Below, one piece after another: positions 8,389 to 16,000 of a stretch of DNA of 55,399 bases. Each line of letters opens with the position of its first letter. The first letter of the stretch is position 1. The position numbers were made by a program, and so were the translations under genes. The stretch is taken from positions 1 through 55,399 of the forward strand of contig JAHIPI010000080.1 in assembly GCA_018894435.1 (NCBI GenBank), in the 5' to 3' direction. The DNA comes from Candidatus Omnitrophota bacterium. Lineage in GTDB: Bacteria > Omnitrophota > Gorgyraeia > JAHIPI01. Below the pieces are notes generated by a model that was not told the DNA's origin, searched no databases, and saw nothing but the letters and a program-made list of their open reading frames with translations.

Positions 8389-8970
8389 ATGGCCAGAAAC
8401 ATTTTGTGCATATTTATCACAGCGCTATTATTATCTTGCGTAACACCGGAATCCTATGCGGCAAATATACTTCTGAACGCCGGTTTCGAAGCAGGCGATT
8501 TTCCGCCCGCCGACTGGGCAGACTGGAGCGGAAGCGCTTCCGACGACCCTAAAGACGGCGTGGCCGGATTTCCGGCGCCGAAAGAAATGGCCTATGAGGG
8601 ATCAAAATGCGTAGGAAAGATATTTTACGGCGAAGGTGAAAGGTGGGGCGGTATAAGCCAAACTGTAGATGTAACTCCGTCCAAGGCCTTTGAGGCAAGC
8701 GGATGGGTGCTCAATAAACGCAATGATGTGCCGCTTAAAAACGATGCCAAAGCATATATAGAAGTAAAATTCCTCGATGCCCTCGAAAACGAGGTAAAGA
8801 TCGCCAAGTCAAACAGCATAACCCAGTCAACAAATTGGACCAAATTGGTTGTGCGGGGGCTGGTTCCGCGGGACGCGAAGAAAGCCGTATTCAGTTTTGT
8901 AATAACAGGCGGTAAGAAATCGACTGGAAAGGTGCTTTTCGACGAGCCAAGCCTTAATATAAGCGATTAG
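8389..8970 (+). CDS. Secreted protein with CBM4/9-like beta-sandwich domain
   Basis: The only well-supported plus-strand gene. A good ribosome site (GGAGGTGA) precedes the ATG. Residues 1-25 form a signal peptide ending near YAA; the LLSC at 13-16 is only a poor lipobox. The mature part starts NILLNAGFEAGD, the usual opening of carbohydrate-binding modules of the CBM4/9 type, and continues through a strand-rich domain to a closing GKVLFDEPSL strand, also typical of that fold. No catalytic domain is attached, so it is probably a stand-alone binding protein. Sugar binding is inferred. It converges on lpxA, with a short CACC/GGTG hairpin between the two stops. Confidence 0.7.
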   Translation: MARNILCIFITALLLSCVTPESYAANILLNAGFEAGDFPPADWADWSGSASDDPKDGVAGFPAPKEMAYEGSKCVGKIFYGEGERWGGISQTVDVTPSKAFEASGWVLNKRNDVPLKNDAKAYIEVKFLDALENEVKIAKSNSITQSTNWTKLVVRGLVPRDAKKAVFSFVITGGKKSTGKVLFDEPSLNISD

Positions 8971-8993
8971 ATCTGCCTCACCTATCGGTGGGA

Positions 8994-9812
8994 TTATTCG
9001 GCGAATTCGACAGGAGCGGCTAAGGTCTTTCTGATGTGGGGGGACAATCCTCGTTTTGTTTTTTTCTTCATGAAATCTATCAGGTGCTGCACTTCCGGAC
9101 CGGGGTTCGATTCTTCAAGCCGAAGTGTGGCTTCTGGCAATTTAAGTCCGGAATGATAAATCACCTTATATGCCTTTTTAATATTGCTGCGGACTTCCAG
9201 AGAAAATCCTGCCCTTCTTAAACCAAGCGCATTTAGGCCGAAAATACTTGCCTCCCCTCTCGCCGGAGAAAGAAGCATATACGGCGGCAGGTCCTTGCCC
9301 AAACGCGTACGGGCGGATATCATGGAGACCGCCCCTATCCTGACAAATTGGTGTATTGCGCAGTATACCGAAACAAAGGCCCTGTCTTCGACTTCTACAT
9401 GACCGCCTAAAGTAGCGGCATTGGCAAGTATAACGTTATTGCCTATCTTGCAGTTATGGGCTATATGAACAAAACCCATTATAAAATTGTCATCGCCTAT
9501 TATGGTGGAAGACTCCTCCTCGGTGCCGCGGTGGATAGTGGCGTATTCCCGGATGATGTTGCGCTTGCCTATTTTTAGATAGCTTCTTTTCTTCCGGAAG
9601 GATAGATCCTGCGGAAAATGGCCTATAACAGCGCCCATGTGGACTTCGGAAGACTCTCCTATCTCGGTTCCTTCCGATATATAAGCATTCGCCCATATTT
9701 TGACACCGGGGCCTATCGTTACGTTATCCTCTATCACAACGTAAGGGCCTATTTCGACCTCAGGCGCTATCTTTGCTCCGGGATTTATGACCGCTGTGGG
9801 ATGTATTGCCAT
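8994..9812 (-). CDS. lpxA: Acyl-ACP--UDP-N-acetylglucosamine O-acyltransferase
   Basis: First enzyme of lipid A synthesis: transfers an R-3-hydroxyacyl chain from ACP to UDP-GlcNAc in the cytoplasm. The N-terminal two thirds is a left-handed beta helix of hexapeptide repeats (for example IGPYVVIEDNVTIGPGV); the catalytic His lies in GFVHIAHNCKIG. The C-terminal helical domain begins around GLNALGLRRAGF. Length (272) is close to the 262 of E. coli. It stands apart from lpxD, fabZ and lpxB, unlike in many Gram-negatives. Its ATG overlaps the stop of the upstream lipoprotein gene (TAATG). It implies a lipopolysaccharide outer membrane. Confidence 0.95.
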   Translation of the reverse strand: MAIHPTAVINPGAKIAPEVEIGPYVVIEDNVTIGPGVKIWANAYISEGTEIGESSEVHMGAVIGHFPQDLSFRKKRSYLKIGKRNIIREYATIHRGTEEESSTIIGDDNFIMGFVHIAHNCKIGNNVILANAATLGGHVEVEDRAFVSVYCAIHQFVRIGAVSMISARTRLGKDLPPYMLLSPARGEASIFGLNALGLRRAGFSLEVRSNIKKAYKVIYHSGLKLPEATLRLEESNPGPEVQHLIDFMKKKTKRGLSPHIRKTLAAPVEFAE

Positions 9813-9964
9813 TAGCTACCGTCTCTGAGGAATATCGTCTTGACACCCTGCCCGACTCTTTTAATATCCTTGCCTATGCCGGTGAACGTCTCCCCGCATC
9901 CGGCAAGCTGTGCCATTAGCAACAATACGATGCTAACAAGTAAAAATTTACAAATTAATTTCAT
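9812..9964 (-). CDS. Entericidin-like small lipoprotein
   Basis: A 50-residue lipoprotein: residues 1-22 are a signal with a lipobox LAGC, so the mature form starts at that Cys. The mature part GETFTGIGKDIKRVGQG matches the short amphipathic helix of entericidin A/B proteins, which in E. coli form an antidote/toxin-like pair. Only one copy is present. The ATG at 9964 follows AGGAGTG; a longer in-frame reading upstream would run through the promoter. Translational coupling with lpxA through TAATG is visible. Confidence 0.8.
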   Translation of the reverse strand: MKLICKFLLVSIVLLLMAQLAGCGETFTGIGKDIKRVGQGVKTIFLRDGS

Positions 9965-9989
9965 CTTTACACTCCTATTTATGGGTATA

Positions 9990-10018
9990 AATATACAACT
10001 ATTTCGTATATAAGTCAA
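9990..10018 (-). promoter_or_regulatory. Promoter of the entericidin-like gene and lpxA
   Basis: Minus-strand TTGACT (10013-10018) and TATATT (9990-9995) with a 17-bp spacer, about 25 bp upstream of the entericidin-like ATG. Confidence 0.6.
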
Positions 10019-10076
10019 TAATATTGATACTCTCCTCACTCCTGCAAGTGTTGCTCAACTTTGTGGTTGTCTTTGC

Positions 10077-10352
10077 ACAACAATATTAATACTTTCCTCG
10101 CTCCGGCGAAATTCTTAACGCTTCTCACTTCGTCAAAAAGTGCCCTCGTTCCACTCGGGCACCCTGGAAAGCTGTTAGCGAGGGGCGGGGGCGAAATAAC
10201 TCGGGGGCATTACCATGCCCCCTCATCCCGCCATCGTACCTATATAACGGGCGGGCCCGCTCCGCGGACAAATTTCGCCCTTTTAGAAACCGCTTTTTGA
10301 CTCGTTCGAAACTAAATTTCGCAGTCGCTCGGAGAAGTATCAATATTGTTGT
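10077..10352. repeat. Long hairpin element 1
   Basis: An imperfect inverted repeat of 276 bp. Outer arms 10077-10094 and 10335-10352 match at 17 of 18 positions, and weaker complementarity continues inward (GCGAAATT and TCAAAAAG blocks on both sides). At the exact centre is a perfect 8-bp hairpin GGGGGCAT-TACC-ATGCCCCC (10203-10222); a lateral hairpin GTGCCC/GGGCAC lies at 10140-10162. Just outside, 10021-10046 holds a degraded extra copy of the left end (AATATTGATACT then CTCACTC). Short ORFs on both strands inside it are taken as chance. It could be a MITE-like element or a structured RNA. Confidence 0.8.
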
Positions 10353-10366
10353 AAGCAACGTTGCAA

Positions 10367-10600
10367 TACATTGAACTTGATATTCCAGCGAGCGAATAAA
10401 ATTTTAGCCTCGAGCCCGGGAAAAAGCGGTTAAATAGGGCGGTGGACTGTCCGCCCGCTATTAACACGTCAGCGGCCCCGACGGTACGTCGGGGCGAGCC
10501 GACACGGTAGTGTCGAGCGAGTTCACCGCCCCCGCTTTTTCCCGTAGGCGAGAGGCGTAAAAAATTTTACCTGAGCGAGCGGAATTCAAGTTCAATGTTA
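10367..10600. repeat. Long hairpin element 2, abutting the pflX-like stop codon
   Basis: A second inverted repeat (234 bp), 14 bp from element 1. Outer ends share ACATTGAACTTGA; further in are the blocks TAAAATTTT and a 13-bp perfect pair CGGGAAAAAGCGG / CCGCTTTTTCCCG. The centre is CCCCGACG-GTA-CGTCGGGG (10476-10494). Lateral hairpins are GGGCGG/CCGCCC (10437-10456) and CGACAC-GGTA-GTGTCG (10500-10515). Read from its right end it resembles the left arm of element 1 (CTCGCTC, AAATT, ACGC, then AAAAAG in the same order), so the two are related. Its last three bases are the TAA of the neighbouring gene. Confidence 0.8.
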
Positions 10601-11509
10601 CACATCGAGTACAATATTCGTGCCTGCAAAGCCTTCGTCGACTGAGCCGCCCATATACTCCTGGACCCAGCCCTTATGAAGGCCGTATTTATCCAGAAGT
10701 TTAAGCGCCTCATCATACTCTTTTTTGTTTATCCGGCGGGAAAGCCCGCTGTGTTTAAAAGCGTTGTAGGCGGGGTAATACTGGCTCATGAAAGAGATAT
10801 ATGTCTTTTCGCCGAGTGAGCGGGATATGAATTTAAGGACCTCTTCTGTGCCGCTTATATTATGAGGAAGTATAAGGTGGCGTATGATAAGGCCTCTGAC
10901 TGCGATGCCGTTATCCGCCAGCTTTAGATCCCCGGCCTGTCTATGCATCTCTTTGACAGCAGCCTGATTGACTTCTACATAATCCGGCGCCGTCGAATAC
11001 TGCAGCGCATACTTATTATCGCCGTAACGCATATCGGCAAGGTATACATCCACAATACCATCCAAAAGCTGCAGTGTCGATATTCCCTCATAACCGCTTG
11101 TATTGTAGACTATCGGTATATTTAGGCCTCCTTTGTGCGCGAGGAGGATGGCTTCTCTTATTTGCGGCGCGTAATGGGTAGGCGTTACAAGATTGATATT
11201 ATGCGCTTTCTCTTTTTGGAGCGAAAGCATGAGGCCAGCCAGATCTTCCGTTTCAAATGGCTTTCCGTTTTCAATCTGGCTTAATTGATAATTCTGGCAG
11301 TATACGCAGCGTAGATTACAATGCGCAAAGAATATGGTGCCGGAACCGTTCTGGCCTGAGATTGGGGGCTCTTCGCCCAAATGAAGGTGCGCGGAGTAGA
11401 CCTCGGCCACTTTACCTGCCTTGCAAAAGCCAAGCTCATTCTTTAGCCTGTTTACTCCGCACTTCCGCGGGCATGCGGCGCAATTTTTTAATAATCTCTC
11501 GTAATCCAA
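10598..11509 (-). CDS. Radical SAM protein, PflX-like (COG1313)
   Basis: Resembles pyruvate formate-lyase-activating enzymes of the PflX/COG1313 group. The radical SAM motif is C64-x3-C68-x2-C71 in HCNLRCVYCQNYQ, which binds the 4Fe-4S cluster that cleaves S-adenosylmethionine. Four further Cys at 10, 13, 17 and 29 form the N-terminal CxxCxxxC region typical of this subgroup and may hold an auxiliary cluster. Length (303) is normal. No glycyl-radical enzyme is encoded nearby, so the target is unknown. The stop codon is the last triplet of hairpin element 2. The DUF4870 gene lies 1 bp upstream. Confidence 0.85.
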   Translation of the reverse strand: MDYERLLKNCAACPRKCGVNRLKNELGFCKAGKVAEVYSAHLHLGEEPPISGQNGSGTIFFAHCNLRCVYCQNYQLSQIENGKPFETEDLAGLMLSLQKEKAHNINLVTPTHYAPQIREAILLAHKGGLNIPIVYNTSGYEGISTLQLLDGIVDVYLADMRYGDNKYALQYSTAPDYVEVNQAAVKEMHRQAGDLKLADNGIAVRGLIIRHLILPHNISGTEEVLKFISRSLGEKTYISFMSQYYPAYNAFKHSGLSRRINKKEYDEALKLLDKYGLHKGWVQEYMGGSVDEGFAGTNIVLDV

Positions 11510-11510
11510 A

Positions 11511-11828
11511 TTAAATATTGAATTTATCGGCGAGGTCCGCCACTACGGGAATCTTCCAGTAATTGCCCATGAGCACCTGGACAATCCCTAATAGCGAAAG
11601 CGTGCCGAATAATATAATACTGATAAAACCTACGATCCAGCCGACGAACGGGATTATGCCGATTATGCCGGCGGCCAACTCTCCGATAAGCAGGACCAAT
11701 CCTTGCTTACCGTGAAAGCGGACAAACTTATTATCCTTTTTCACAACAAGCGGTATAAGACACAAAATACCAAGATACGCCATCAATGCAAATACCTTAC
11801 CGTCCTTGACTTCTTTATCTTCCGCCAT
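11511..11828 (-). CDS. DUF4870-type small membrane protein
   Basis: A 105-residue protein with two to three hydrophobic helices. The pattern FALMAYLGILCLIPL, then KFVRFHGKQGLVLL, then a Gly/Ile-rich helix pair matches DUF4870 (Tic20-like) proteins; the HGKQG motif between helices is characteristic. Function is unknown for the family. It is the first gene of a two-gene unit with the PflX-like gene, driven by its own promoter. Confidence 0.8.
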   Translation of the reverse strand: MAEDKEVKDGKVFALMAYLGILCLIPLVVKKDNKFVRFHGKQGLVLLIGELAAGIIGIIPFVGWIVGFISIILFGTLSLLGIVQVLMGNYWKIPVVADLADKFNI

Positions 11829-11849
11829 GCTTCCCCCTTTTTAAAAGTT

Positions 11850-11878
11850 AGTATACAACACACAATCAGGCTTGTCAA
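11850..11878 (-). promoter_or_regulatory. Promoter of the DUF4870-pflX unit
   Basis: Minus-strand consensus TTGACA (11873-11878) and TATACT (11850-11855), spacer 17 bp, about 20 bp upstream of the ATG. Confidence 0.7.
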
Positions 11879-11890
11879 TATGCTAATAAA

Positions 11891-11933
11891 ATAGGAAACC
11901 CAGTCTCGCCAAAAGCGGGACTGGGTTTCCTAT
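11891..11933 (-). terminator. Rho-independent terminator of the porin gene
   Basis: Arms ATAGGAAACCCAGTC and its complement close on a short loop, with most of 43 bases paired. On the minus strand the stem is followed by TTTTATTA. Between it and the porin stop (11938-11972) is a low-complexity stretch of CTAAC repeats. Confidence 0.85.
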
Positions 11934-11972
11934 CGCTAAATAACTAACCAACTAACAAACTAACTGACTACC

Positions 11973-13469
11973 TTAGAACGTAACTTTGCATGTACCGACT
12001 AATTCGGTCGCTACATTCTTGGACTTGGAATTTGATCCACCGGAAACAACGCTCGCGCTATACTGTTCCGGGCTGATGTAATGATCGCCGGACCAGAACC
12101 ATGCGCCCAGAAGGCCGAATGATACGTCTTCTGTATAGTCATAGTTCAATTCGACATCCAACTCATTACCGACGTGCCTGTTGCCGCCGCCAAATACGTT
12201 TATGGCGTCTTGAGCCAGCCAGAAATCTATCCATCGGCCGCTTACCTTCAGGTTATCCATAGGCTGCAACGAACCCATTAGGATAAACTGATGGAGGTTT
12301 GTATCGCCTCTGTCGTTGACGGTAGCGTTATTTATGCTGTTGGTATAAAGGTAATTATACCATTCATGAATGGCGCTATCAACTTTGCCGCGATACATCC
12401 TATCCCAACCACCATATCGATGGTCGGTATTATTGACATCTTCATCTATCTTCTCGCCCGAATAGTAGATGTACTCGGCGCCTAGTTTCGGCTTCCATGC
12501 ATACTGATCCTGCCAAAGCCTCATTTCGCCTCCGACATCAACGGCTCCGGCTCCTCTTGGCCTTTCGTCTATTTGGGTTGTACCACGATAATAGGTACCT
12601 ACCTGAAGAGCACCTTCCGCCCAAAGCGTAATCGCTTCATGCGGATCAAAGCTGCCGCGCATACCTATGGTATGGACCGTATTGCCGTCTTTCATAGCGC
12701 TAGAAGCGCCGCCGCCGGCAACTTTGCGCAGGCTTCGGTCGTTCTTTATGAAATAATACAATTCGGCTTCGGCATTGTTGTACTGGCTTAGATCGCAGCC
12801 AAGGTTTGCTCCGTACAGCTGTTCATCATCATTTGCGCCGATGTCGTTTTCGAGTATCATGGCGTAAACAAGGTCCAACGTCCAAGGCGATGCATCCCAT
12901 GTCGCTCTTACTGCATCAAATGCATTAAGAACCGACCATTCGTCGCCTGACAATTGATGCTGAGGATCCTGCCAGCCATTGGCTCCTATGATGAATCCCT
13001 TACCGTACCAAAGGTCCTGACGTCCGATCTTCACTGTCAAAGGTGCAAAGAAGAATTCTTTCAATGTCACATAAGCAAGGTCAACGTCTATTTTGAATTC
13101 ATCGTTTGAAGCCGTATGACCGGTATCACTAGGATACACATATCCGTTTATGTGATCCCCGCCGTCCCATATGCGCACATTCCAATCTCTCTGGTTTACC
13201 ACCCTGATCGTCGCGGAGACGTTATCCGTCAAATCCGCATCGAGCTGAATTTCCGCAGTGGTCATGAAATAATTGGCGTCAGCGGCATTGTTGTCTCTTG
13301 TCCCTACTGCCACGCCATTCGCATTCCACTGGTTAAAGTCATAATTCTTGCGGTCGATCCATCTCATTATGATGTCACCGCTCAGCTTTATGCTTTGAGT
13401 TTCAGCATATACAGGGAGAGTAATAGCAACCAAAAGAGCGACTAAACACAATGCTCTTAAAAACTTCAT
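11973..13469 (-). CDS. Outer-membrane porin, alginate-export-like beta barrel
   Basis: A 498-residue secreted protein: signal peptide 1-22 (cleavage after VYA), then alternating polar/aromatic strands with short turns, ending in an aromatic residue (KVTF), as beta-barrel outer-membrane proteins do. The segments LTVKIGRQDLWYGKGFIIGANGW and NAFDAVRATWD are of the kind seen in alginate_exp family porins. Substrate is unknown. A strong ribosome site (AAGGAGG) precedes the ATG. It is a single-gene transcript with its own promoter, a ~240-nt structured leader and a terminator, so expression is probably regulated at the RNA level. Confidence 0.85.
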   Translation of the reverse strand: MKFLRALCLVALLVAITLPVYAETQSIKLSGDIIMRWIDRKNYDFNQWNANGVAVGTRDNNAADANYFMTTAEIQLDADLTDNVSATIRVVNQRDWNVRIWDGGDHINGYVYPSDTGHTASNDEFKIDVDLAYVTLKEFFFAPLTVKIGRQDLWYGKGFIIGANGWQDPQHQLSGDEWSVLNAFDAVRATWDASPWTLDLVYAMILENDIGANDDEQLYGANLGCDLSQYNNAEAELYYFIKNDRSLRKVAGGGASSAMKDGNTVHTIGMRGSFDPHEAITLWAEGALQVGTYYRGTTQIDERPRGAGAVDVGGEMRLWQDQYAWKPKLGAEYIYYSGEKIDEDVNNTDHRYGGWDRMYRGKVDSAIHEWYNYLYTNSINNATVNDRGDTNLHQFILMGSLQPMDNLKVSGRWIDFWLAQDAINVFGGGNRHVGNELDVELNYDYTEDVSFGLLGAWFWSGDHYISPEQYSASVVSGGSNSKSKNVATELVGTCKVTF

Positions 13470-13708
13470 GCCTTACCTCCTTAAAAATTTTACTTTCTTT
13501 ATTTCTGTTAAGAAAATTACTCTATGTTAAAACGGGCGTTAGAAAATATTTGCCCGATGACACTCTTATATATCTATATCACAACTTATAGGCATCTTCG
13601 AGTTTTTGGTTTCACCACCTTTCGTCTCAAGATTAAAGAGCCTATTGCGGTATAGGCGTTAGGATGTAACACTACGTAAAACTATACAAAAAGCTACCTT
13701 TTGTGAGA
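13470..13708 (-). promoter_or_regulatory. Structured 5' leader of the porin, riboswitch-like
   Basis: About 235 nt separate the promoter from the ATG. In the RNA, GCCUAU (13657-13652) can pair with AUAGGC (13645-13640) over a 6-nt loop, or that AUAGGC can pair with a second GCCUAU (13593-13588) and enclose a helix AUCUUGAG/CUC-AAGAU and a small GGU...ACC hairpin. The two pairings exclude each other. Downstream, CGGGC/GCCCG (13556-13533) is followed by UUUU, a weak terminator. The layout is that of an aptamer and expression platform. It does not match a riboswitch consensus that I know. Confidence 0.45.
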
Positions 13709-13736
13709 AGTATACCACAAAACCGGCTTTTGTCAA
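13709..13736 (-). promoter_or_regulatory. Promoter of the porin gene
   Basis: Minus-strand TTGACA (13731-13736) and TATACT (13709-13714) with a 16-bp spacer. The -35 box overlaps the last codons of the upstream PHP gene. Confidence 0.7.
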
Positions 13737-14380
13737 GGTCTTTGGGCAAAAATTTCCGAATTCCTAAATACTTCCTCTATTTCGGGTTGCGAGAGCCCTG
13801 CGTCACCGAGAACCCGCTCGGCATCGGCCTTCGTCGTAATATCTTCCGGCTTATGGGTATCAGTATTAAGGATAAGCTTGGCGCCTGTTTTTCGCGCCAT
13901 TTCCGCGACATGCTTATTGGAAGCCGAATGGTTCTTGCGGGTGGTTATTTCGAGGTGTACGCCATTTTTGGCGGCTCGCATGGCATCCTCTTCGCTTATA
14001 TTGCCGGGGTGGGCAAGTATGTCGGCCCCGCTCTCTATGGCCATTCTATTGGTACCGGGAAGAACGGGTTCGCTCAATGTTTCGCCATGCACCACAATAA
14101 TCTTTGCGCCTTCTCCCCGCGCGTATTTTATAAGGGGGGCTATCTCTTCAAGGGGGACATGCGTCAACTCCACGCCCGGTATGACCTTTATATTTTTCCA
14201 ATAGAGGCTCAGAGCCTTTGCGACTTTAACTATTCGCGGCACTATAAAATCTATATTTGACCGGTCGCAATGGTCTGTGATGCCGATGGCCTTATAACCC
14301 TTTACTTCCGCTCGCCGCACCAGCTCGCTCGGTAAAAGTTCTCCGTCACTTAATAATGTGTGAGTGTGTAGGTCTATCAT
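13733..14380 (-). CDS. PHP-domain phosphoesterase (histidinol-phosphatase-like)
   Basis: A 215-residue stand-alone PHP domain. The metal ligands are all visible: HTHTLLSDG at the start, ITDHCD, GVELTH, VVHGE, LAHPGN and NTDTHKPED. Such proteins hydrolyse phosphate esters with two or three divalent metals; histidinol phosphate is one known substrate, but there are no his genes here. It is located between tRNA-Arg and the porin, and its 3' end contains the porin's -35 box. The exact substrate is unknown. Confidence 0.88.
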   Translation of the reverse strand: MIDLHTHTLLSDGELLPSELVRRAEVKGYKAIGITDHCDRSNIDFIVPRIVKVAKALSLYWKNIKVIPGVELTHVPLEEIAPLIKYARGEGAKIIVVHGETLSEPVLPGTNRMAIESGADILAHPGNISEEDAMRAAKNGVHLEITTRKNHSASNKHVAEMARKTGAKLILNTDTHKPEDITTKADAERVLGDAGLSQPEIEEVFRNSEIFAQRP

Positions 14381-14403
14381 AAATTCGTGGTCCCTCCGCG
14401 CCT

Positions 14404-14484
14404 ATCCGCCTTCGGCGGATTTTACGGCGCTACCCCTGGCGGGACTCCCTTCGGTCGCGGGATCAATCCCGCCTTCGGCGGGAT
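14404..14484. repeat. GC-rich hairpins downstream of tRNA-Arg
   Basis: ATCCGCC-TTC-GGCGGAT (14404-14420) and ATCCCGCC-TTC-GGCGGGAT (14466-14484) are perfect small hairpins. The second starts directly after the CCA of the tRNA. A related palindrome of CCGCC/GGCGG blocks lies upstream of glyQS at 20171-20198. They may help end the tRNA transcript, though no T-run follows. Confidence 0.7.
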
Positions 14485-14561
14485 TGGCGCGCCTGGCCCG
14501 AGTCGAACGGGCGACACCAGGTTTAGGAAACCTGTGCTCTATCCAGCTGAGCTACAGGCGC
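14485..14561 (-). tRNA. tRNA-Arg (anticodon CCT), CCA encoded
   Basis: A cloverleaf can be drawn on the minus strand: acceptor GCGCCTG/CAGGCGC, D-arm with AGCTCAGCTGGATAGAGC, anticodon stem CAGGT/ACCTG around loop TTCCTAA, and T-arm with GTTCGACTC. The anticodon CCT reads the Arg codon AGG. The discriminator G is at 14488 and the genomic CCA at 14487-14485. Confidence 0.95.
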
Positions 14562-14584
14562 GTGCCGTGTTATTGCGTCTCTGC

Positions 14585-14614
14585 ACGCCCCGCCGACGCT
14601 TTGTGGCGGGGCGT
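14585..14614. terminator. Hairpin downstream of apt
   Basis: ACGCCCCGCC and GGCGGGGCGT form a perfect 10-bp stem with a 10-nt loop, 2 bp past the apt stop codon. There is no T-run on the minus strand, so it is a possible terminator or another stop-adjacent repeat. Confidence 0.5.
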
Positions 14615-14616
14615 CC

Positions 14617-15144
14617 TTAATATTTTATCAAAGAAAAGATCTCGTGGCCCTTGTTCTTCTCGCGGCCTTTTAAAAATGCGAGTTCTATAAGAAACCCTAT
14701 TCCGGCTATCTCGGCGCCCATCTTCTCTACCAGATTTATTGCGGCGCCAAGAGTCCCACCCGTAGCCAAAAGGTCATCGATTATAAGGACCTTATCGCCT
14801 TTTTGTATAGCGTCCTGATGCATCTCCAGAATATCAGTGCCGTACTCGAGCGCATATTCGGCGTAATAGGTAAGGTGGGGCAGCTTTCCTTTTTTGCGAA
14901 CGGGTATGAAGCTCGCTTCCAACTTATAGGCGATCGCGGACCCGAGTATGAAGCCCCTCGACTCTACGCTTACCACTCTGTCGATCTTTTTATCTTTGAA
15001 CTGGTCGACAAGCGCATCGACTGCTTTTTTAAAAAGCGCGGCATCTTTTAGAAGTGGTGTTATATCTTTAAATATTATGCCTTTTTTAGGAAAGTCCGGG
15101 ACGTCTCTTATCGCCGCTTTCAATTCATCCGCTACAGGATTCAT
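14617..15144 (-). CDS. apt: Adenine phosphoribosyltransferase
   Basis: Purine salvage: adenine plus PRPP gives AMP. The PRPP-binding signature is VLIIDDLLATGGT; the start IRDVPDFPKKGIIFKDITPLL and SRGFILGSAIA are typical of Apt. Length 175 is normal. The gene lies 2 bp downstream of the sigma factor gene, in the order ppdK-sigma-apt, so all three are probably cotranscribed. Confidence 0.95.
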   Translation of the reverse strand: MNPVADELKAAIRDVPDFPKKGIIFKDITPLLKDAALFKKAVDALVDQFKDKKIDRVVSVESRGFILGSAIAYKLEASFIPVRKKGKLPHLTYYAEYALEYGTDILEMHQDAIQKGDKVLIIDDLLATGGTLGAAINLVEKMGAEIAGIGFLIELAFLKGREKNKGHEIFSLIKY

Positions 15145-15146
15145 AC

Positions 15147-15998
15147 CTATACCTTTTCTTTTAGGAACGGGGTCAGTGTGCCTTGGATTGAGGAAAGTTC
15201 CTGTTGCTTAAGATAGGCGCGCAATTTTTTCATTGCCGCGAACTCTATCTGCCTCACTCGCTCTCTGGTTATATTAAACCTTTTTGCCGTATACCCTAGC
15301 GTACGAGTTATGCCCTCTTTTAAGCCGAAACGCAGCGTAAGGATCTTTCTTTCCCGGGGGGACATCTGTTTTAGGAGTTCGCCCACCTTTTCTTTTTTGA
15401 GAAAATCCACAAGCTCATCGGCGGCTGTAGATGTGTTTTCATCCTCTATAAGATCCATGAATTCCGCCGTGCCCTCTTCGCCTATGGGCGCGTTAAGCGA
15501 CGATATCTTTGCCGCCATCTTGTCGAGCTGCCGCACCCTTTTCAGAGAAAGCTTCATTCGTCTGGCTATCTCTCCCAATCTGGGCCTGCGCTTGAGTTCC
15601 AACTGCAGCTGCTCTGATATTTTTTTAAAGCGCATCGCGGATTCTACCATATATACGGGAACGCGTATGGTCTTGCCCTGGTTTGCGATGGCGCGGGTTA
15701 TGTACTGCCTTATCCACCACGCGGCATAGGTTGAAAACCTGTAACCCCGCTTGGGGTTATATTTCTCGACGCCCTTCATAAGGCCGAGGTTACCCTCTTC
15801 GATGAGGTCCATCATAGGCACGCCGAGATAGCTGTAGCGTTTTGCGATGTTTATTACAAGGCGCAGATTGGACCTTATCATCTTGGCGCGCGCGGGCTTA
15901 CTGCCTTTCTTTATCTTATAGGCAAGGTCCAGCTCTTCTTCCGCCGTAAGAAGGGGGATATTTTTTATATCTTTTAAATACAGCTTAATAGCGTCCAT
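15147..15998 (-). CDS. RNA polymerase sigma factor, sigma-70 family (RpoD/SigA type)
   Basis: A 283-residue sigma factor with regions 1.2 to 4 and no region 1.1. Region 2 is textbook: LIEEGNLGLMKGVEKYNPKRG then FSTYAAWWIRQYITRAI. Region 4 carries the helix-turn-helix around FNITRERVRQIE. The ring of conserved residues suits housekeeping -35/-10 promoters, and TTGACA/TATAAT-like promoters are seen in this window. Without region 1.1 it could be a group 2 (alternative, RpoS-like) factor rather than the primary one. It overlaps neither neighbour and is 2 bp from ppdK. Confidence 0.88.
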   Translation of the reverse strand: MDAIKLYLKDIKNIPLLTAEEELDLAYKIKKGSKPARAKMIRSNLRLVINIAKRYSYLGVPMMDLIEEGNLGLMKGVEKYNPKRGYRFSTYAAWWIRQYITRAIANQGKTIRVPVYMVESAMRFKKISEQLQLELKRRPRLGEIARRMKLSLKRVRQLDKMAAKISSLNAPIGEEGTAEFMDLIEDENTSTAADELVDFLKKEKVGELLKQMSPRERKILTLRFGLKEGITRTLGYTAKRFNITRERVRQIEFAAMKKLRAYLKQQELSSIQGTLTPFLKEKV

Positions 15999-16000
15999 GG

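Noticed and set aside
8258-8443. Plus-strand frame with ATG at 8258
   Set aside because: It overlaps the start of the secreted protein gene in another frame and lacks a ribosome site; the gene at 8389 has a strong one and a signal peptide.
10061-10358. Open frames of 75-80 codons on both strands inside hairpin element 1
   Set aside because: They fall within the inverted repeat, lack ribosome sites and give Arg/Pro/Gly-rich products without recognisable folds. The hairpin explains the sequence better.
10040-10600. RNase P RNA, SRP RNA, tmRNA or 6S RNA
   Set aside because: No GAGGAAAGTCC, SRP Alu or tmRNA tag signatures are present; the symmetry is that of an inverted repeat.
13470-13708. c-di-GMP-I riboswitch in the porin leader
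   Set aside because: The GAAA and AGGC-like pieces are suggestive, but the conserved GGCAAACC and GGGACGCAAAGCC parts are missing.
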